A DNA stretch of 64,000 nt from Brevundimonas bacteroides DSM 4726 (GTDB taxonomy: Bacteria > Pseudomonadota > Alphaproteobacteria > Caulobacterales > Caulobacteraceae): contig NZ_JNIX01000008.1 in assembly GCF_000701445.1 (NCBI RefSeq), positions 1 through 64,000 of the forward strand, in the 5' to 3' direction. Numbering within the stretch: position 1 is the first letter of the stretch; the number at the start of each line of letters is the position of its first letter. The notes under the pieces are model-generated. The model was given only the letters and a program-made list of their open reading frames with translations, searched no databases and was not told the origin of the DNA. A program made the position numbers and the translations under genes. Of the stretch, positions 1 through 9,850 are shown in pieces.

Positions 1-161
1 CGTTCAGAGCGTCTCAAACGGAGCGGGCGTTGATTTTACTCGCTGATTCCGGGCGTCGTTGGATGATTGAGAAAAACAGCTCGCGATCCTTCGTCGACCC
101 GCAAGGGGCGAAGGGACGTAGAGCGCGATCCCGGCAACCGCCAGGCTTCCGGGACGGCGCC
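1..161. other. Left-edge stretch with no supported gene
   Basis: I see no convincing coding frame here. Open frames that cross it also run through the lipoprotein gene on its right in the wrong frame and have Arg/Pro-rich shadow composition. It lies just downstream of that minus-strand gene, so it may hold its transcript end, but I found no clear hairpin plus T-tract. Confidence 0.4.
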
Positions 162-1040
162 TCAGGCCGCTTCGGGCGAGGCGGCGATCTCTTCCGTCGC
201 GCGGATCGGGTTGACGCGGATGCGGCCGCCGCAGGGCGTGAGGCTCAGGGGCAGGGCCAGGGTGGCGGTGTCCGGGCCGAGGCGGACGGTGACGCGCGCG
301 GCCGTCGGGCAGGTCGTCTGGCCCTGGGCCTCGTTCGGCACGACGTTCCAGGCGATGTCGAAGAAGGCGCGACCGCCGGCCAGAAGCGTGACCGGCGCGG
401 CCGTGCCGGGGTTCTGGTCCGAGCGTACGCCGGTGACTGGGCGGCCGTTGGCGTCGAGGAGCGACACGACGGGATAGCCCGACAGGGTGCACGACGCGGT
501 CCCGGCGTTGGTCAGGGTCAGGATCTGGGCGCGGTTGCCGGCGCCCGCGTCGCCCTCCCCGGCCGCAAGACGGAGATCGGCCGTGCGACAGGCGATCGCC
601 GTCGCGCCGGTCGGGGCCTGCTGGCCGGGCGGCGGAAGTTCAGGGTTGGCGGACGGGCGGCTGCAGCGTTCCAGAACGGCCGTGCCGACCTGATCGTTCG
701 GACCGATGCGGCTGAGCGTCACCTCCTCCTGGCCGTTGCGGCTGGCGGTCCACCACTCCAGCCCAGAGCCGACGTAGCGCGCGCCGCTGCCCGAGACGGC
801 GATGCGCATGGCGTAGGTCTGGCCGTCGTAGATCACCTGGGCCGTCTCGGTGTCGATGTACTGGGCCTGGACAGTCTTGCCGCTCTCGCAGGCGTAGCCG
901 ATGGCGGGCGCGGTCGGAGCCGGGGCGGCGACGGGCGGGGCCTGAGGCACGGGCGCTGCCGGCTCTGCGGCTTCGCGGTTGCAGGCGGCGAGCGAAAGGG
1001 CGCCCATCAGGACGACGGCGAGCGGACGGGTCGATGTCAT
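162..1040 (-). CDS. MliC-like / DUF4232 lipoprotein
   Basis: Predicted 292-residue envelope lipoprotein. The N-terminus has a basic start, a hydrophobic stretch and the lipobox LSLAAC with Cys20 as the acylation site, followed by a Pro/Ala linker. Residues about 45-125 (YACESGKTVQAQY and a following YDGQTYAM-type strand) resemble the MliC fold of C-type lysozyme inhibitors. The C-terminal half, from about residue 150, resembles DUF4232, with a conserved-looking CTLSGYPVVSLLD segment and two more Cys that could form disulphides. I chose the ATG at 1040 over an in-frame start 15 codons upstream because it places the signal peptide at the N-terminus. Lysozyme inhibition is inferred from the fold only. 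It is divergent from acs. Confidence 0.75.
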   Translation of the reverse strand: MTSTRPLAVVLMGALSLAACNREAAEPAAPVPQAPPVAAPAPTAPAIGYACESGKTVQAQYIDTETAQVIYDGQTYAMRIAVSGSGARYVGSGLEWWTASRNGQEEVTLSRIGPNDQVGTAVLERCSRPSANPELPPPGQQAPTGATAIACRTADLRLAAGEGDAGAGNRAQILTLTNAGTASCTLSGYPVVSLLDANGRPVTGVRSDQNPGTAAPVTLLAGGRAFFDIAWNVVPNEAQGQTTCPTAARVTVRLGPDTATLALPLSLTPCGGRIRVNPIRATEEIAASPEAA

Positions 1041-1165
1041 GCGGGTCTCCGTTGAACGCCCAAGCTTAACGCCGTTCGATGACAATGGCTGCGCTTGTTT
1101 GCGGGTGAGGCGCGGCTTGGCCGGGCCGGGGCTCGCCCGCTAAGGTCGGGACCAAGGAGCGCCCC

Positions 1166-3097
1166 ATGACCGACCGCGACCTCTATCCCGTGCTACCGGA
1201 ATGGGCTGCGCGCGCCCACATGAACCGGGAGGCTTATGAGGCGGCGCGCGTCGCGGCCCGGGACAGGCCGGACGTGTTTTGGGCCGAGCAGGCGAAGCGG
1301 CTGGACTGGATCACGGCGCCGACGGTGATCAAGGACGTGTCGTTCCGGCAGGAGGACTTCCGCATCCGCTGGTTCGCCGACGGGGTGTTGAACGTCTGCT
1401 TCAACTGCGTGGACCGGCACCTGCCCGAGCGGGCGGACCAGACGGCCATCATCTGGGAGGGGGACGAGCCGGACCAGTCCGGCGGCCTGACCTATGCCGA
1501 GCTGCACCGCGAGGTGTGCCGCATGGCCAATGTGCTGAAGTCGCTCGGGGTCAGGAAGGGCGACCGGGTCACGATCTACCTGCCCATGATCCCGGCCTCC
1601 GCCGTGGCCATGCTGGCCTGCGCCCGGATCGGGGCGGTCCATTCGGTGGTGTTCGGCGGGTTTAGTCCGGACAGCCTGGCGGGGCGGATCGAGGACTGCG
1701 GCTCGCGGCTGGTCATCACCGCCGACGAGGGCCTGCGCGGCGGAAAGCGCGTGCCGCTGAAGGCCAACGTCGATGCGGCATTGGAAAAGGTGGCGGTCGA
1801 GACCGTTCTGGTGATCAGCCACACCAACGCCGACGTGCCCATGACCGGCGGGCGGGATTTTCGTTATGGCGAGCTGAAGCACGGGGTCTCGGACGAGTGC
1901 CCGTGCGAGCCGATGAACGCCGAGGATCCGCTGTTCATCCTCTACACCTCGGGCTCGACCGGAAAGCCCAAGGGGGTACTCCATACGACGGGCGGCTATC
2001 TGTTCTGGGCGTCGTGGACGCATGAACTGGTGTTCGACTACCGGCCGGGAGAGGTGTTCTGGTGCACCGCCGACGTGGGCTGGGTGACGGGGCACTCCTA
2101 TGTCGTCTACGGGCCGCTGGCGAACGCGGGGACGACCCTGATGTTCGAGGGCGTGCCCAACCACCCGACCGTCAGCCGGTTCTGGGAAGTGGTGGACAGG
2201 CGCAAGGTCGAGATCTTCTACACGGCCCCCACCGCGCTGCGAGCCCTGATGCGGGAGGGGGACGGGCCGGTGCAGGCGACCAGCCGGCAGTCGCTGCGCC
2301 TGCTGGGAACCGTCGGCGAGCCGATCAATCCGGAGGCCTGGCGCTGGTACCATGAGGTGGTCGGCGAGGGCCGGCTGCCGATCGTGGACACCTGGTGGCA
2401 GACGGAGACGGGCGGGGTGCTGGTCTCTCCCCTGCCCGGCGCGACCGACCTGAAGCCGGGGTCGGCGACGAAGCCCCTGCCGGGCGTGGAGCTGGAGCTG
2501 GTCGACGCCGAGGGCGCGGTGCTGCAGGGCGCGACGAGCGGCAATCTGGTGATCACCGACAGCTGGCCGGGCCAGATGCGGACGGTCTATGGCGACCCGC
2601 AGCGGTTCTTCGACACCTACTTCAGCGCCTATCCGGGCAAGTACTTCACCGGCGACGGCTGCCGGCGGGACGAGGACGGCTACTACTGGATCACGGGGCG
2701 GGTGGATGACGTGATCAACGTCTCGGGCCACCGCATGGGCACGGCCGAGGTCGAGAGCGCGCTCGTGCTGCATCCGGACGTGGCCGAGGCGGCGGTGGTC
2801 GGCTTCCCGCACGACATCAAGGGCCAGGGCATCTACGCCTATGTGACGCTGAACGCCGGGGTGGAGGCCACCGAGGCCCTGCGCGCCGAACTGGTCGCGC
2901 ATGTGAGGAAGGAGATCGGGCCGATCGCGGCGCCGGACGTGATCCAGTGGGCGCCGGGCCTACCCAAGACTCGGTCAGGCAAGATCATGCGGCGGATCCT
3001 GCGAAAGATCGCGGAGGGAGAGACCGGAGCGCTGGGCGACACCTCGACCCTGGCCGATCCGACGGTGGTCGAGGCCCTCGTGGCGGGCCGGGACTGA
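1166..3097 (+). CDS. acs: Acetyl-CoA synthetase
   Basis: Cytoplasmic AMP-forming acetate:CoA ligase (acetate + ATP + CoA to acetyl-CoA + AMP + PPi). At 643 residues it has the usual Acs length. Visible marks are the adenylate-forming P-loop-like motif [11 protein letters not shown] near residue 260, the WWQTETGG motif in the middle, the hinge [13 protein letters not shown], and the C-terminal [11 protein letters not shown], whose Lys is the acetylation-regulated catalytic residue in this family. The ATG follows AAGGAGC at good spacing. Its 3' end faces ftsW and it appears monocistronic. Together with aceA in this window it fits acetate use through the glyoxylate shunt. Confidence 0.97.
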   Translation: MTDRDLYPVLPEWAARAHMNREAYEAARVAARDRPDVFWAEQAKRLDWITAPTVIKDVSFRQEDFRIRWFADGVLNVCFNCVDRHLPERADQTAIIWEGDEPDQSGGLTYAELHREVCRMANVLKSLGVRKGDRVTIYLPMIPASAVAMLACARIGAVHSVVFGGFSPDSLAGRIEDCGSRLVITADEGLRGGKRVPLKANVDAALEKVAVETVLVISHTNADVPMTGGRDFRYGELKHGVSDECPCEPMNAEDPLFILYTSGSTGKPKGVLHTTGGYLFWASWTHELVFDYRPGEVFWCTADVGWVTGHSYVVYGPLANAGTTLMFEGVPNHPTVSRFWEVVDRRKVEIFYTAPTALRALMREGDGPVQATSRQSLRLLGTVGEPINPEAWRWYHEVVGEGRLPIVDTWWQTETGGVLVSPLPGATDLKPGSATKPLPGVELELVDAEGAVLQGATSGNLVITDSWPGQMRTVYGDPQRFFDTYFSAYPGKYFTGDGCRRDEDGYYWITGRVDDVINVSGHRMGTAEVESALVLHPDVAEAAVVGFPHDIKGQGIYAYVTLNAGVEATEALRAELVAHVRKEIGPIAAPDVIQWAPGLPKTRSGKIMRRILRKIAEGETGALGDTSTLADPTVVEALVAGRD

Positions 3098-3143
3098 TCT
3101 CGAACTCACAGCCTCGAGCGCCGCTTGGTCGGGGCGGCGAGGT

Positions 3144-4340
3144 CTACCTAAGGCTAAGCATCCGGCGCGGACGGTACAGGCTGGCCCCGGGCTCATAGGC
3201 CCCCGGCCGTCGACGGGTCAGCGCCAGCGCGAACCCCATCGTCAGCCCCATCGCCAGCATGGACGAGCCGCCGTAGCTGATGAAGGGCAGGGTCATGCCC
3301 TTGGTCGGGATGAGGTTCAGGTTCACCGCTATATTGATGCAGGCCTGCAGCCCGAGCAGCATGAACAGCCCCGCCGCCGCCGTCTGCTCGAACGGGTCGT
3401 TCAGCATCCGCGCCTTCCGCATGCCGCGCACGACGATGAAGGCGTAGAGCCCGATCATGATGAGGCTGAGGACCAGGCCGAACTCCTCGGCGCCCACGGA
3501 ATAGATGAAGTCGGTGTGCAGGTCGGGCACCGAGCGCTTCATCACGCCCTCGCCGATGCCGCGCCCGACCAGGCCGCCGGCGCGGATGGCCTCGGACGCG
3601 CGGTCGATCTGGTGAGTGTCCTCGGCGCCCGGGGAGACGAACTTGGCCACGCGCGACTGGACGTGGGGGAACAGCAGATAGATCCCGGCCAGACCCGCCG
3701 CCCCGATACCACCCAGCACCGCGACCCAGCGCAGCGGCACCCCGGCCATGAAGAAGACGGCCATGAAGGTGGTGGTGATCAAGAGCGTCTGGCCGATGTC
3801 GGGCTGGATCAGCAGGAGCGCCACGACGACAGCGTAGGTCCCGAAAGCGATGGAGACGCCGGGCACCCCCTGCCCCTTCTGGCCTTCGGAGAACATCCAG
3901 GCGGCGAAGACGATCAGGGCGGGCTTGGCGAACTCTGATGGCTGCAGGCTGAATGGGCCCAGATCGACCCAGCGCGCCGCGCCCTTCACCGTGTCCCCGA
4001 TGAACGGGAGCAGCATCATCACCACGATGGCACCCAAAAGCGCCAGCACCGCGATCCGCCGGACGCCGCGCGGGGAGAGCAGCGACATCAACAGCATGCC
4101 GGTCAGACCGCCGGTCGCGAAGACGATCATCCGCCAGGAGTAGTGGAACGGGTCGGTGATCGATTCATCGGCCAAGATGGCGGCGGGCGAGGAGGCGAAG
4201 CTGAGGGCGACGCCCAGGAACATCAAGGCCAGGGCCGCGCCCAGCAGCGCGCGATCGACCGTCCAGAACCATTTGGCGATGGGGCTGGGGTCGTTGCGGC
4301 TGAACGGCGGGACGTAAACTGTGGCGGTCGCCTCGGTCAT
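3144..4340 (-). CDS. ftsW: Lipid II-polymerising SEDS protein FtsW
   Basis: Integral membrane SEDS glycosyltransferase of the divisome that polymerises lipid II with its partner class B PBP (ftsI, same operon). The 398 residues contain about ten hydrophobic helices, with family motifs such as AARWVDLGPFSLQPSEFAKP and, near the C-terminus, LPFISYGGSS. It starts 6 bp after the murD stop, so it is co-transcribed and is the last dcw gene in this window. The next gene is the convergent acs; murG, which often follows ftsW, is not here. Confidence 0.96.
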   Translation of the reverse strand: MTEATATVYVPPFSRNDPSPIAKWFWTVDRALLGAALALMFLGVALSFASSPAAILADESITDPFHYSWRMIVFATGGLTGMLLMSLLSPRGVRRIAVLALLGAIVVMMLLPFIGDTVKGAARWVDLGPFSLQPSEFAKPALIVFAAWMFSEGQKGQGVPGVSIAFGTYAVVVALLLIQPDIGQTLLITTTFMAVFFMAGVPLRWVAVLGGIGAAGLAGIYLLFPHVQSRVAKFVSPGAEDTHQIDRASEAIRAGGLVGRGIGEGVMKRSVPDLHTDFIYSVGAEEFGLVLSLIMIGLYAFIVVRGMRKARMLNDPFEQTAAAGLFMLLGLQACINIAVNLNLIPTKGMTLPFISYGGSSMLAMGLTMGFALALTRRRPGAYEPGASLYRPRRMLSLR

Positions 4341-4346
4341 GGTTTC

Positions 4347-5882
4347 TCAACCTTGAACGAAAGGCGTAGCTCCGAAGTTAAGAACGGCAGCGCGAAAGGC
4401 TTCTCCGCGCGCCTCGAAGTCGGGGAACTGGTCGAAGCTGGCGCAGGCCGGCGACAGGAGGACGACCTGGGGTCCTTCCGTCTCGGCGGCCTCGGCGGCG
4501 TCGGCGGCGGCCTGACGCACGGCGGTGGCCATGTCGCGGCAGAGGGTGTGGGGCGTGGAGGACAGGGTGCGCGCGAAATCCTCGGCCGCTTCGCCGATCA
4601 GATAGGCGTGGGCGACGCGGGGGAAGAGGTCGGTCAGATCCTCGATCCCCCCGTCCTTGGCGCGACCGCCGGCGATCCAGAAGACGCGGCCGTAGCTGGA
4701 CAGGGCCTGACGCGCGGCGTCGGCGTTAGTGGCCTTGGAATCGTTGATGAAGCGCACGGCGCCGAGGCGAGCGACCTCCTCCATCCGGTGAGCGAGGCCG
4801 GGGAAGGTCATGAGGCCCTGGACGGCGGTGTCGTGCGGGACGCCGAGCGCGCGGGCGGCGGCGTAGGCGAAGGCCGCGTTCTGGGCGTTATGGCGCCCGG
4901 GGAGCGAGCGGGCGGGGGCGAGGTCGATGGCCTTCCCGTCGGCATGCAGAAGGCCGGGCCACGCCCATGTCCCTTCTCCCCTTGCGGGAGAAGGTGGCTC
5001 GCGAAGCGAGACGGATGAGGGGTGAAACTCGGTGTGGGTAGGGTGGGCTGGCGGCAAAGTCTCCTGTGCGACCGCGTACCCCTCATCCGGCCCTGACGGG
5101 CCACCTTCTCCCGCAAGGGGAGAAGGGAGACTTCGCACAGCCTCGACCCTCACGCCACGTTCGCCCAGCGCGTTCGCTATCGCCTGCCCTTCCGCCTCAT
5201 CGATGCCGATCAGCGGCACGGCCTGCGGCCCCAGCGCCTGGAACAGCCGCGCCTTGGCCGCGACGTAGCCCTCCATGCCGCCGTGGCGGTCGAGGTGGTC
5301 GGGGCTGATGTTGGTCAGGATGGCGACGTCGGGGGCGAAGCTGGTGGTCAGGTCGAGCTGATAGCTGGAGACCTCGATGACGTAGACAGCCTCCGGGGTC
5401 GGGGCGGGAAGCGCCAGGACGCCGATGCCGATGTTGCCGCCGACATGGACGGTCAGGCCCGCCTGCTTGAGCACCCAGCCGATCAGGGCCGTGGTGGTCG
5501 ACTTGCCGTTGGTGCCGGTGATGGCGACGACCCTCGGACGCCGGCCCTCAGGTAGTGCGGCAAGGGCGCGGGCGAACAGCTCGATGTCGCCGATGACGGG
5601 CACGTTGGCCGCCTTGGCCCTGTCAACGGTCCAGTGCGGCTTGGGATGGGTCAGGGGCGCGCCAGGCGAGAGCACAAGCGCCGCGAACCCGGACCAGTCG
5701 GCGGCGGTCAGGTCCTCGACGGCGAAGCCTTCGGCCTCGGCCTGCATGCGCGACGACACGCTGTCGTCCCACAGAATGGGCTGTGCACCACCGGCCTTCA
5801 GCGCGCGGGCGGCGGTGAGCCCTGAGCGGCCCAGGCCGAAAACGGCGACGCGGCGCCCCTCGAAGCCGGGGACCGGGATCAC
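4347..5882 (-). CDS. murD: UDP-N-acetylmuramoyl-L-alanine--D-glutamate ligase, with in-frame insertion
   Basis: Cytoplasmic Mur ligase adding D-Glu to UDP-MurNAc-L-Ala. The N-terminal Rossmann domain has [10 protein letters not shown] near residue 13, the ATP loop GTNGKSTT lies at about 123-130, and ligase signatures [10 protein letters not shown] and [11 protein letters not shown] follow. The start is GTG at 5882, overlapping the mraY stop as GTGA. The protein is 511 residues against about 450 for the family. The excess is a 53-codon segment at about residues 252-304, whose DNA is a long inverted repeat (4970-5130) and whose translation has the mirrored peptides PSPLAGEGG and PSPARGEG. The frame stays open through it and both flanks are normal MurD, so the gene is probably functional with a surface-loop insertion in the central domain. 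Confidence 0.95.
   Translation of the reverse strand: MIPVPGFEGRRVAVFGLGRSGLTAARALKAGGAQPILWDDSVSSRMQAEAEGFAVEDLTAADWSGFAALVLSPGAPLTHPKPHWTVDRAKAANVPVIGDIELFARALAALPEGRRPRVVAITGTNGKSTTTALIGWVLKQAGLTVHVGGNIGIGVLALPAPTPEAVYVIEVSSYQLDLTTSFAPDVAILTNISPDHLDRHGGMEGYVAAKARLFQALGPQAVPLIGIDEAEGQAIANALGERGVRVEAVRSLPSPLAGEGGPSGPDEGYAVAQETLPPAHPTHTEFHPSSVSLREPPSPARGEGTWAWPGLLHADGKAIDLAPARSLPGRHNAQNAAFAYAAARALGVPHDTAVQGLMTFPGLAHRMEEVARLGAVRFINDSKATNADAARQALSSYGRVFWIAGGRAKDGGIEDLTDLFPRVAHAYLIGEAAEDFARTLSSTPHTLCRDMATAVRQAAADAAEAAETEGPQVVLLSPACASFDQFPDFEARGEAFRAAVLNFGATPFVQG
4970..5130. repeat. Bipartite palindromic repeat (REPIN-like) inside murD
   Basis: Two copies of a ~52 bp palindromic unit in head-to-head orientation. 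The left arm (about 4970-5021) begins with the hairpin CTTCTCCCCTTGCGGGAGAA, then TCGCGAAGCGA, then GGATGAGGGGT. The right arm (about 5079-5130) is nearly its reverse complement. The 58 bp between them are unique. The architecture (two REP-type units in inverted orientation with a spacer) matches REPIN-like elements. Its core resembles a family common between genes in Caulobacterales and sphingomonads, and a relative lies at 59347-59500. Insertion length and phase keep murD open. The mechanism of spread is not visible here; no RAYT-like transposase gene lies in the window. Confidence 0.85.
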
Positions 5883-6988
5883 CGCAGTTTCAGCGTCGAC
5901 AGGCCGATCAGGGCCAGCATGGCCGCCACGATCCAGAAGCGGATGACCACCGTGGATTCCGGCCAGCCCATCTTCTCGAAGTGGTGGTGGATCGGGGCCA
6001 TCAGGAAGATGCGCTTCTTGGTGGCCTTGAAGTAGGCGACCTGGATCATCACCGAGGCGGCTTCCACCACGAACAGGCCGCCGACGATGCCCAGCACCAG
6101 CTCATGCTTGGTGGCCACCGCGATGGAGCCAAGCGCGCCGCCCAATGCGAGCGAGCCGGTGTCGCCCATGAAGATCTTGGCCGGCGGGGCGTTGTACCAG
6201 AGGAAGCCCGTGCCTCCGCCGATGATGGCGGCGCAGAAGATGGCGAGCTCGCCCGATCCCGGCACATGGTGGACGCCAAGATAGTCCGAGAAGATGAAGT
6301 TGCCGACGAGATAGGCGATGATCCCGAAGGCCGCCGCCGACATCATCACCGGCACGATGGCCAGACCATCCAGCCCATCGGTCAGGTTCACCGCATTGGA
6401 GAAGCCAACGATCGTGAAGGCGGCGAAGGCGACGTAGAACCAGCCGATGTTCAGCAGCACGTCCTTGAAAAACGGAAAGGCGATCGAGGTCTCCAGCCCC
6501 GGCGAGGTCGGCGACCGCGTCATCCAGAGCACCACGAGAACGCCCGCGACCACCGACACGGCGATCTGGGCCGCCAGCTTCTGCTTGGACGTCAGGCCGG
6601 CCGAGCTCTGCTTGGTGACCTTGGCGTAGTCGTCGACGAAGCCGAGCACGCCGAAGGCGGCGGTCACCAGGGACACGATCCAGATGTAGGGGTTGGTCAG
6701 GTCTCCCCACAGGAACACCGCCACGCCGATGCCGGCGAGGATCATCAGGCCGCCCATCGTCGGCGTGCCGACCTTGGACAGGTGGCTGACGGGGCCGTCG
6801 GCGCGGATCGGCTGGCCCTTGCCCTGCTTGATCCGCATCCAGGAAATGAACCGGCTGCCCATCGCCACCGCGACGATCATGGCCGTGGCCATGGCCAGGG
6901 CGACCCGCACCGTCTGGTACTGGATCAGGTTGAGCAGGGGGTAATCCTGCGCCACGTCGGCGTAGTAGAGATACAGAAGATAGAACAT
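5879..6988 (-). CDS. mraY: Phospho-N-acetylmuramoyl-pentapeptide transferase
   Basis: Inner-membrane enzyme that transfers phospho-MurNAc-pentapeptide to undecaprenyl phosphate, making lipid I. The 369 residues form about ten hydrophobic helices. Family motifs are GTPTMGG, the metal-binding [21 protein letters not shown], the [11 protein letters not shown] loop and the C-terminal MAPIHHHFE histidine motif. The ATG at 6988 overlaps the murF stop (TGATG). A longer open frame continues upstream inside murF, but its translation is Arg/Pro-rich shadow sequence, so I reject that extension. Confidence 0.97.
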   Translation of the reverse strand: MFYLLYLYYADVAQDYPLLNLIQYQTVRVALAMATAMIVAVAMGSRFISWMRIKQGKGQPIRADGPVSHLSKVGTPTMGGLMILAGIGVAVFLWGDLTNPYIWIVSLVTAAFGVLGFVDDYAKVTKQSSAGLTSKQKLAAQIAVSVVAGVLVVLWMTRSPTSPGLETSIAFPFFKDVLLNIGWFYVAFAAFTIVGFSNAVNLTDGLDGLAIVPVMMSAAAFGIIAYLVGNFIFSDYLGVHHVPGSGELAIFCAAIIGGGTGFLWYNAPPAKIFMGDTGSLALGGALGSIAVATKHELVLGIVGGLFVVEAASVMIQVAYFKATKKRIFLMAPIHHHFEKMGWPESTVVIRFWIVAAMLALIGLSTLKLR

Positions 6989-8403
6989 CAGGCCCCCGCT
7001 GTGTCCGCCCGCTCTAGCCGTAGGAGCGCCGCCGCCACAAGCGACGCCTTCGATCCGTTCGAGCCCTTCACCATGACGATGTCGTTCGGCCCGACGAGGT
7101 CCTCCGCCTGCTCGGCGAGGTCGGCGGCGGTCGGGGCCCAGACGCCCCGGCGCTCGGGCGCGACGGCGTCGTAGAGGTGGCGCATCTCGGGGCCTGCGGC
7201 ATGGACCACGTCGATGGCGGCGGCCTCGATCGGCTCGGAAAGCCCGGCGTGGAGCACGCGAGACTGGTCGCCCAGCTCGAGCATGTCGGTCAGGACGACG
7301 ACGCGACGTCCGCCGCGCTGGATCGCCTTGGCCCCCAGCGACAGGAAGCCCGCCTTCATCGACAGGGGATTGGCGTTGTAGCTCTCGTCGATCAGGGTGA
7401 AGGTGCCGCCGGCTATATGGACCGTGCGGGTCTCGCCCCGCCCCTTCAGCGGCTCGAACTCGCCGAGCGCGGCCAGCGCCGTCTCGACCGGCACATCCAG
7501 CGCGTCCAGCATGAGGATGACGGCCAGGCTGTTGAGGCCCCAATGGAAACCAGACTGGCGGAGCGGGAAGACGTGGGTGCGACCCCACACCTGGGCGGTC
7601 ACGCGCGCGCCACCATCGAACGGGGCGAAGTCGATCAGGCGGGCGTCGTGGAAGGTCTCCGACCCGAAGGTGGCCACCCGCGCGCCGACGTGCAGCGCGG
7701 CCTGATGCAGGGTCTCGAACCAGGGATTGTCGCCGTTGACGACGGCCAGGCCGCCGGGGCCGAGGCCCTGGAAGATCGACGCCTTCTCGCGCGCCACGCC
7801 CGCCTCGCCATCCGAAAACGCCTCGATGTGGACCGGGCCGACGGTGGTGACGCAGGCCGCGTGCGGCTGGACCTGACGAGACAGGGGCGCGATCTCGCCG
7901 GGCGCGTTCATGCCGATCTCGAAGACCGCCCGCTCGACCGAGGCCGGCATGCGGGCCAGCGTCAGGGGCACGCCGATGTGGTTGTTGTAGCTCTTGATCG
8001 AGGCATGGGCCGGACCCGCCAGATCGAGGCCGGCCTTGATGGCTTGGGTGACGCTGGTCTTGCCGACGCTGCCGGTGACGGCCCCACGCCGGATGTGGGG
8101 GGCGCGGTCGCGGGCGGCGGCGCCCAGCGCCTCCAGCGCCTTCTGCGTATCCGGCACCACGATACAGGGGCCGCCGTCGACGGGACGCTCGACCAGGGCG
8201 CCGGCCGCGCCCGCTTCGAAGGCCGAACCCGCGAAATCATGGCCGTCACGCGCGCCCTTCAGCGCCAGGAACAGGTCGCCCGGCTGGATCTCGCGGCTGT
8301 TGTAGGTGACCCCGGCGACGTCGAAGACGCCGCCTTCGATCCGGCCGCCGGTGGCCAGGGCGATGTCTTGCGCCGTCCACAGCGGCGAGTTCGTATCAGG
8401 CAT
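6988..8403 (-). CDS. murF: UDP-MurNAc-tripeptide--D-alanyl-D-alanine ligase
   Basis: Cytoplasmic Mur ligase that adds D-Ala-D-Ala, completing the pentapeptide. The 471 residues carry the ATP loop TGSVGKTS near residue 110, then [15 protein letters not shown] and [10 protein letters not shown], both typical of MurF, and [16 protein letters not shown] in the C-terminal half. Its ATG at 8403 overlaps the end of murE by 8 bp, and its TGA overlaps the mraY start, so translation is probably coupled along the operon. Confidence 0.96.
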   Translation of the reverse strand: MPDTNSPLWTAQDIALATGGRIEGGVFDVAGVTYNSREIQPGDLFLALKGARDGHDFAGSAFEAGAAGALVERPVDGGPCIVVPDTQKALEALGAAARDRAPHIRRGAVTGSVGKTSVTQAIKAGLDLAGPAHASIKSYNNHIGVPLTLARMPASVERAVFEIGMNAPGEIAPLSRQVQPHAACVTTVGPVHIEAFSDGEAGVAREKASIFQGLGPGGLAVVNGDNPWFETLHQAALHVGARVATFGSETFHDARLIDFAPFDGGARVTAQVWGRTHVFPLRQSGFHWGLNSLAVILMLDALDVPVETALAALGEFEPLKGRGETRTVHIAGGTFTLIDESYNANPLSMKAGFLSLGAKAIQRGGRRVVVLTDMLELGDQSRVLHAGLSEPIEAAAIDVVHAAGPEMRHLYDAVAPERRGVWAPTAADLAEQAEDLVGPNDIVMVKGSNGSKASLVAAALLRLERADTAGA

Positions 8404-9850
8404 GCAGTCTCAGGGCCTCGGCGACTTCGGTGGCGTCGTCGAAGGGGTGGGTCACGCCGCCGACGATCTGGCCCTGTTCATGCCCTTTTCCGGCGACGAC
8501 GACCACATCTCCGTCCTTCATCATGCCGATGGCCTCGCGGATGGCGGAGCGGCGGTCGCCGATCTCCAGCGCGAAGGGGCAGCCGGTGCGGACCTCGGCG
8601 CGGATCGCCTCGGCGTCCTCGGAGCGCGGGTTGTCGTCGGTGACGATGGCGATGTCGGCCAGACGCCCGGCGATCTCACCCATGATCGGCCGCTTGCCCC
8701 GGTCGCGATCGCCGCCCGCGCCGAAGACGACGATCAGGCGGCCGGTGGCGTGGGGGCGCAGCGCCTTCAGCACCGTCTCGAGACCGTCGGGCGTGTGGGC
8801 ATAGTCGACATAGGCCTCGCCGCGACCCGGTCCCGCGATGCGCTGGAGCCGTCCGGCCGCGCCAGTGATGTGTTCCAGCGCCGCCAGCGTCCGCCCTGCG
8901 TCCTCGCCCGAGGCGATGCACAGGCCCGCCGCGACCAGGGCGTTCGAGGCCTGAAAGGCGCCGGCGAGCGGCAGAAGCACCTCGTGGCGCTGACCTCGGA
9001 CGTCGAGGATCAGGCGCTGGCCCTCGGGCACGGCGCGGCGCTCGATCAGGCTGAGGTCGCGGCCCCGCTCGCCCACGCCCATGACGCCCAGCCCGGACAT
9101 GATCGAGGCGGCGGCGAACTCGGAATAGGCGTCGGAATCGGCGTTCAGGACGGCGGTGCGACCGCGCGGCAGCAAGGTCTCGAACAGCCGCAGCTTGGCC
9201 TCGCGATAGGCCTCCATGGTGCCGTGATAGTCGAGGTGGTCCTGGGTCAGGTTGGTGAAGGCCGCCGCCTTCAGCGTCACCCCGTCCAGACGCCGCTGGT
9301 CGATGCCGTGGGACGAGGCTTCCAGCGCCAGATGGGTCACGCCGCCTTCGGCCAGCGTCGCCAACAGGCGGGCGGCGTCGGCGGCGTCGGGGCTGGTCAG
9401 GCCGGGCGGGGTCAGGGCCTCGGTGGTCTTGCCGGACTGGGCGACGACGCCGAGCGTGCCCATGCTGGCGGACTTCCGACCCAGCGCGGCCCAGATCTGA
9501 CGGCAGAAGGCGGCGACCGAGGTCTTGCCGTTGGTGCCCGTCACGGCCACGCAGGTGGCGGGCTGGGCCCCGTAGAAGCCGCGCGCGGCCAGAGCATAGG
9601 CCCGACGCACGTCGCCGGAGCGGACCAGCAGCGGGGCGACCCCGTCGGGCGTATCCTGGGGCGCGAGGACAGCGGCGGCGCCCTGCGCCAGGGCCTGGGG
9701 GATGAAGGCGCGGCCATCGGCGGCCGTGCCCGGTAGGGCGACGAACAGATGGCCGGAGGCGACCTTGCGGCTGTCGGCGGTGATGCCGGTGATCTCCGGG
9801 TCCGATGGGACGTCGCGGCGCAGCAGGTCGGACAGGCGGACCGCGCTCAT
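8396..9850 (-). CDS. murE: UDP-MurNAc-L-alanyl-D-glutamate--2,6-diaminopimelate ligase
   Basis: Cytoplasmic Mur ligase that adds the third stem-peptide residue. The 484 residues have the ATP loop TGTNGKTS near residue 103, LTQDHLDYHG, and DDNPRSED near residue 405. The DNPR motif is characteristic of enzymes using meso-diaminopimelate rather than L-lysine, as expected in a Gram-negative. The ATG at 9850 overlaps the ftsI stop by 4 bp (ATGA). Confidence 0.96.
   Translation of the reverse strand: MSAVRLSDLLRRDVPSDPEITGITADSRKVASGHLFVALPGTAADGRAFIPQALAQGAAAVLAPQDTPDGVAPLLVRSGDVRRAYALAARGFYGAQPATCVAVTGTNGKTSVAAFCRQIWAALGRKSASMGTLGVVAQSGKTTEALTPPGLTSPDAADAARLLATLAEGGVTHLALEASSHGIDQRRLDGVTLKAAAFTNLTQDHLDYHGTMEAYREAKLRLFETLLPRGRTAVLNADSDAYSEFAAASIMSGLGVMGVGERGRDLSLIERRAVPEGQRLILDVRGQRHEVLLPLAGAFQASNALVAAGLCIASGEDAGRTLAALEHITGAAGRLQRIAGPGRGEAYVDYAHTPDGLETVLKALRPHATGRLIVVFGAGGDRDRGKRPIMGEIAGRLADIAIVTDDNPRSEDAEAIRAEVRTGCPFALEIGDRRSAIREAIGMMKDGDVVVVAGKGHEQGQIVGGVTHPFDDATEVAEALRLHA

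Noticed and set aside
1193..2902. 569-codon minus-strand frame inside acs
   Set aside because: His/Arg/Pro-rich antisense shadow of a conserved enzyme.
6989..7588. Upstream extension of the mraY reading frame
   Set aside because: Its peptide is Arg/Pro-rich and it lies inside murF; MraY begins normally at 6988.
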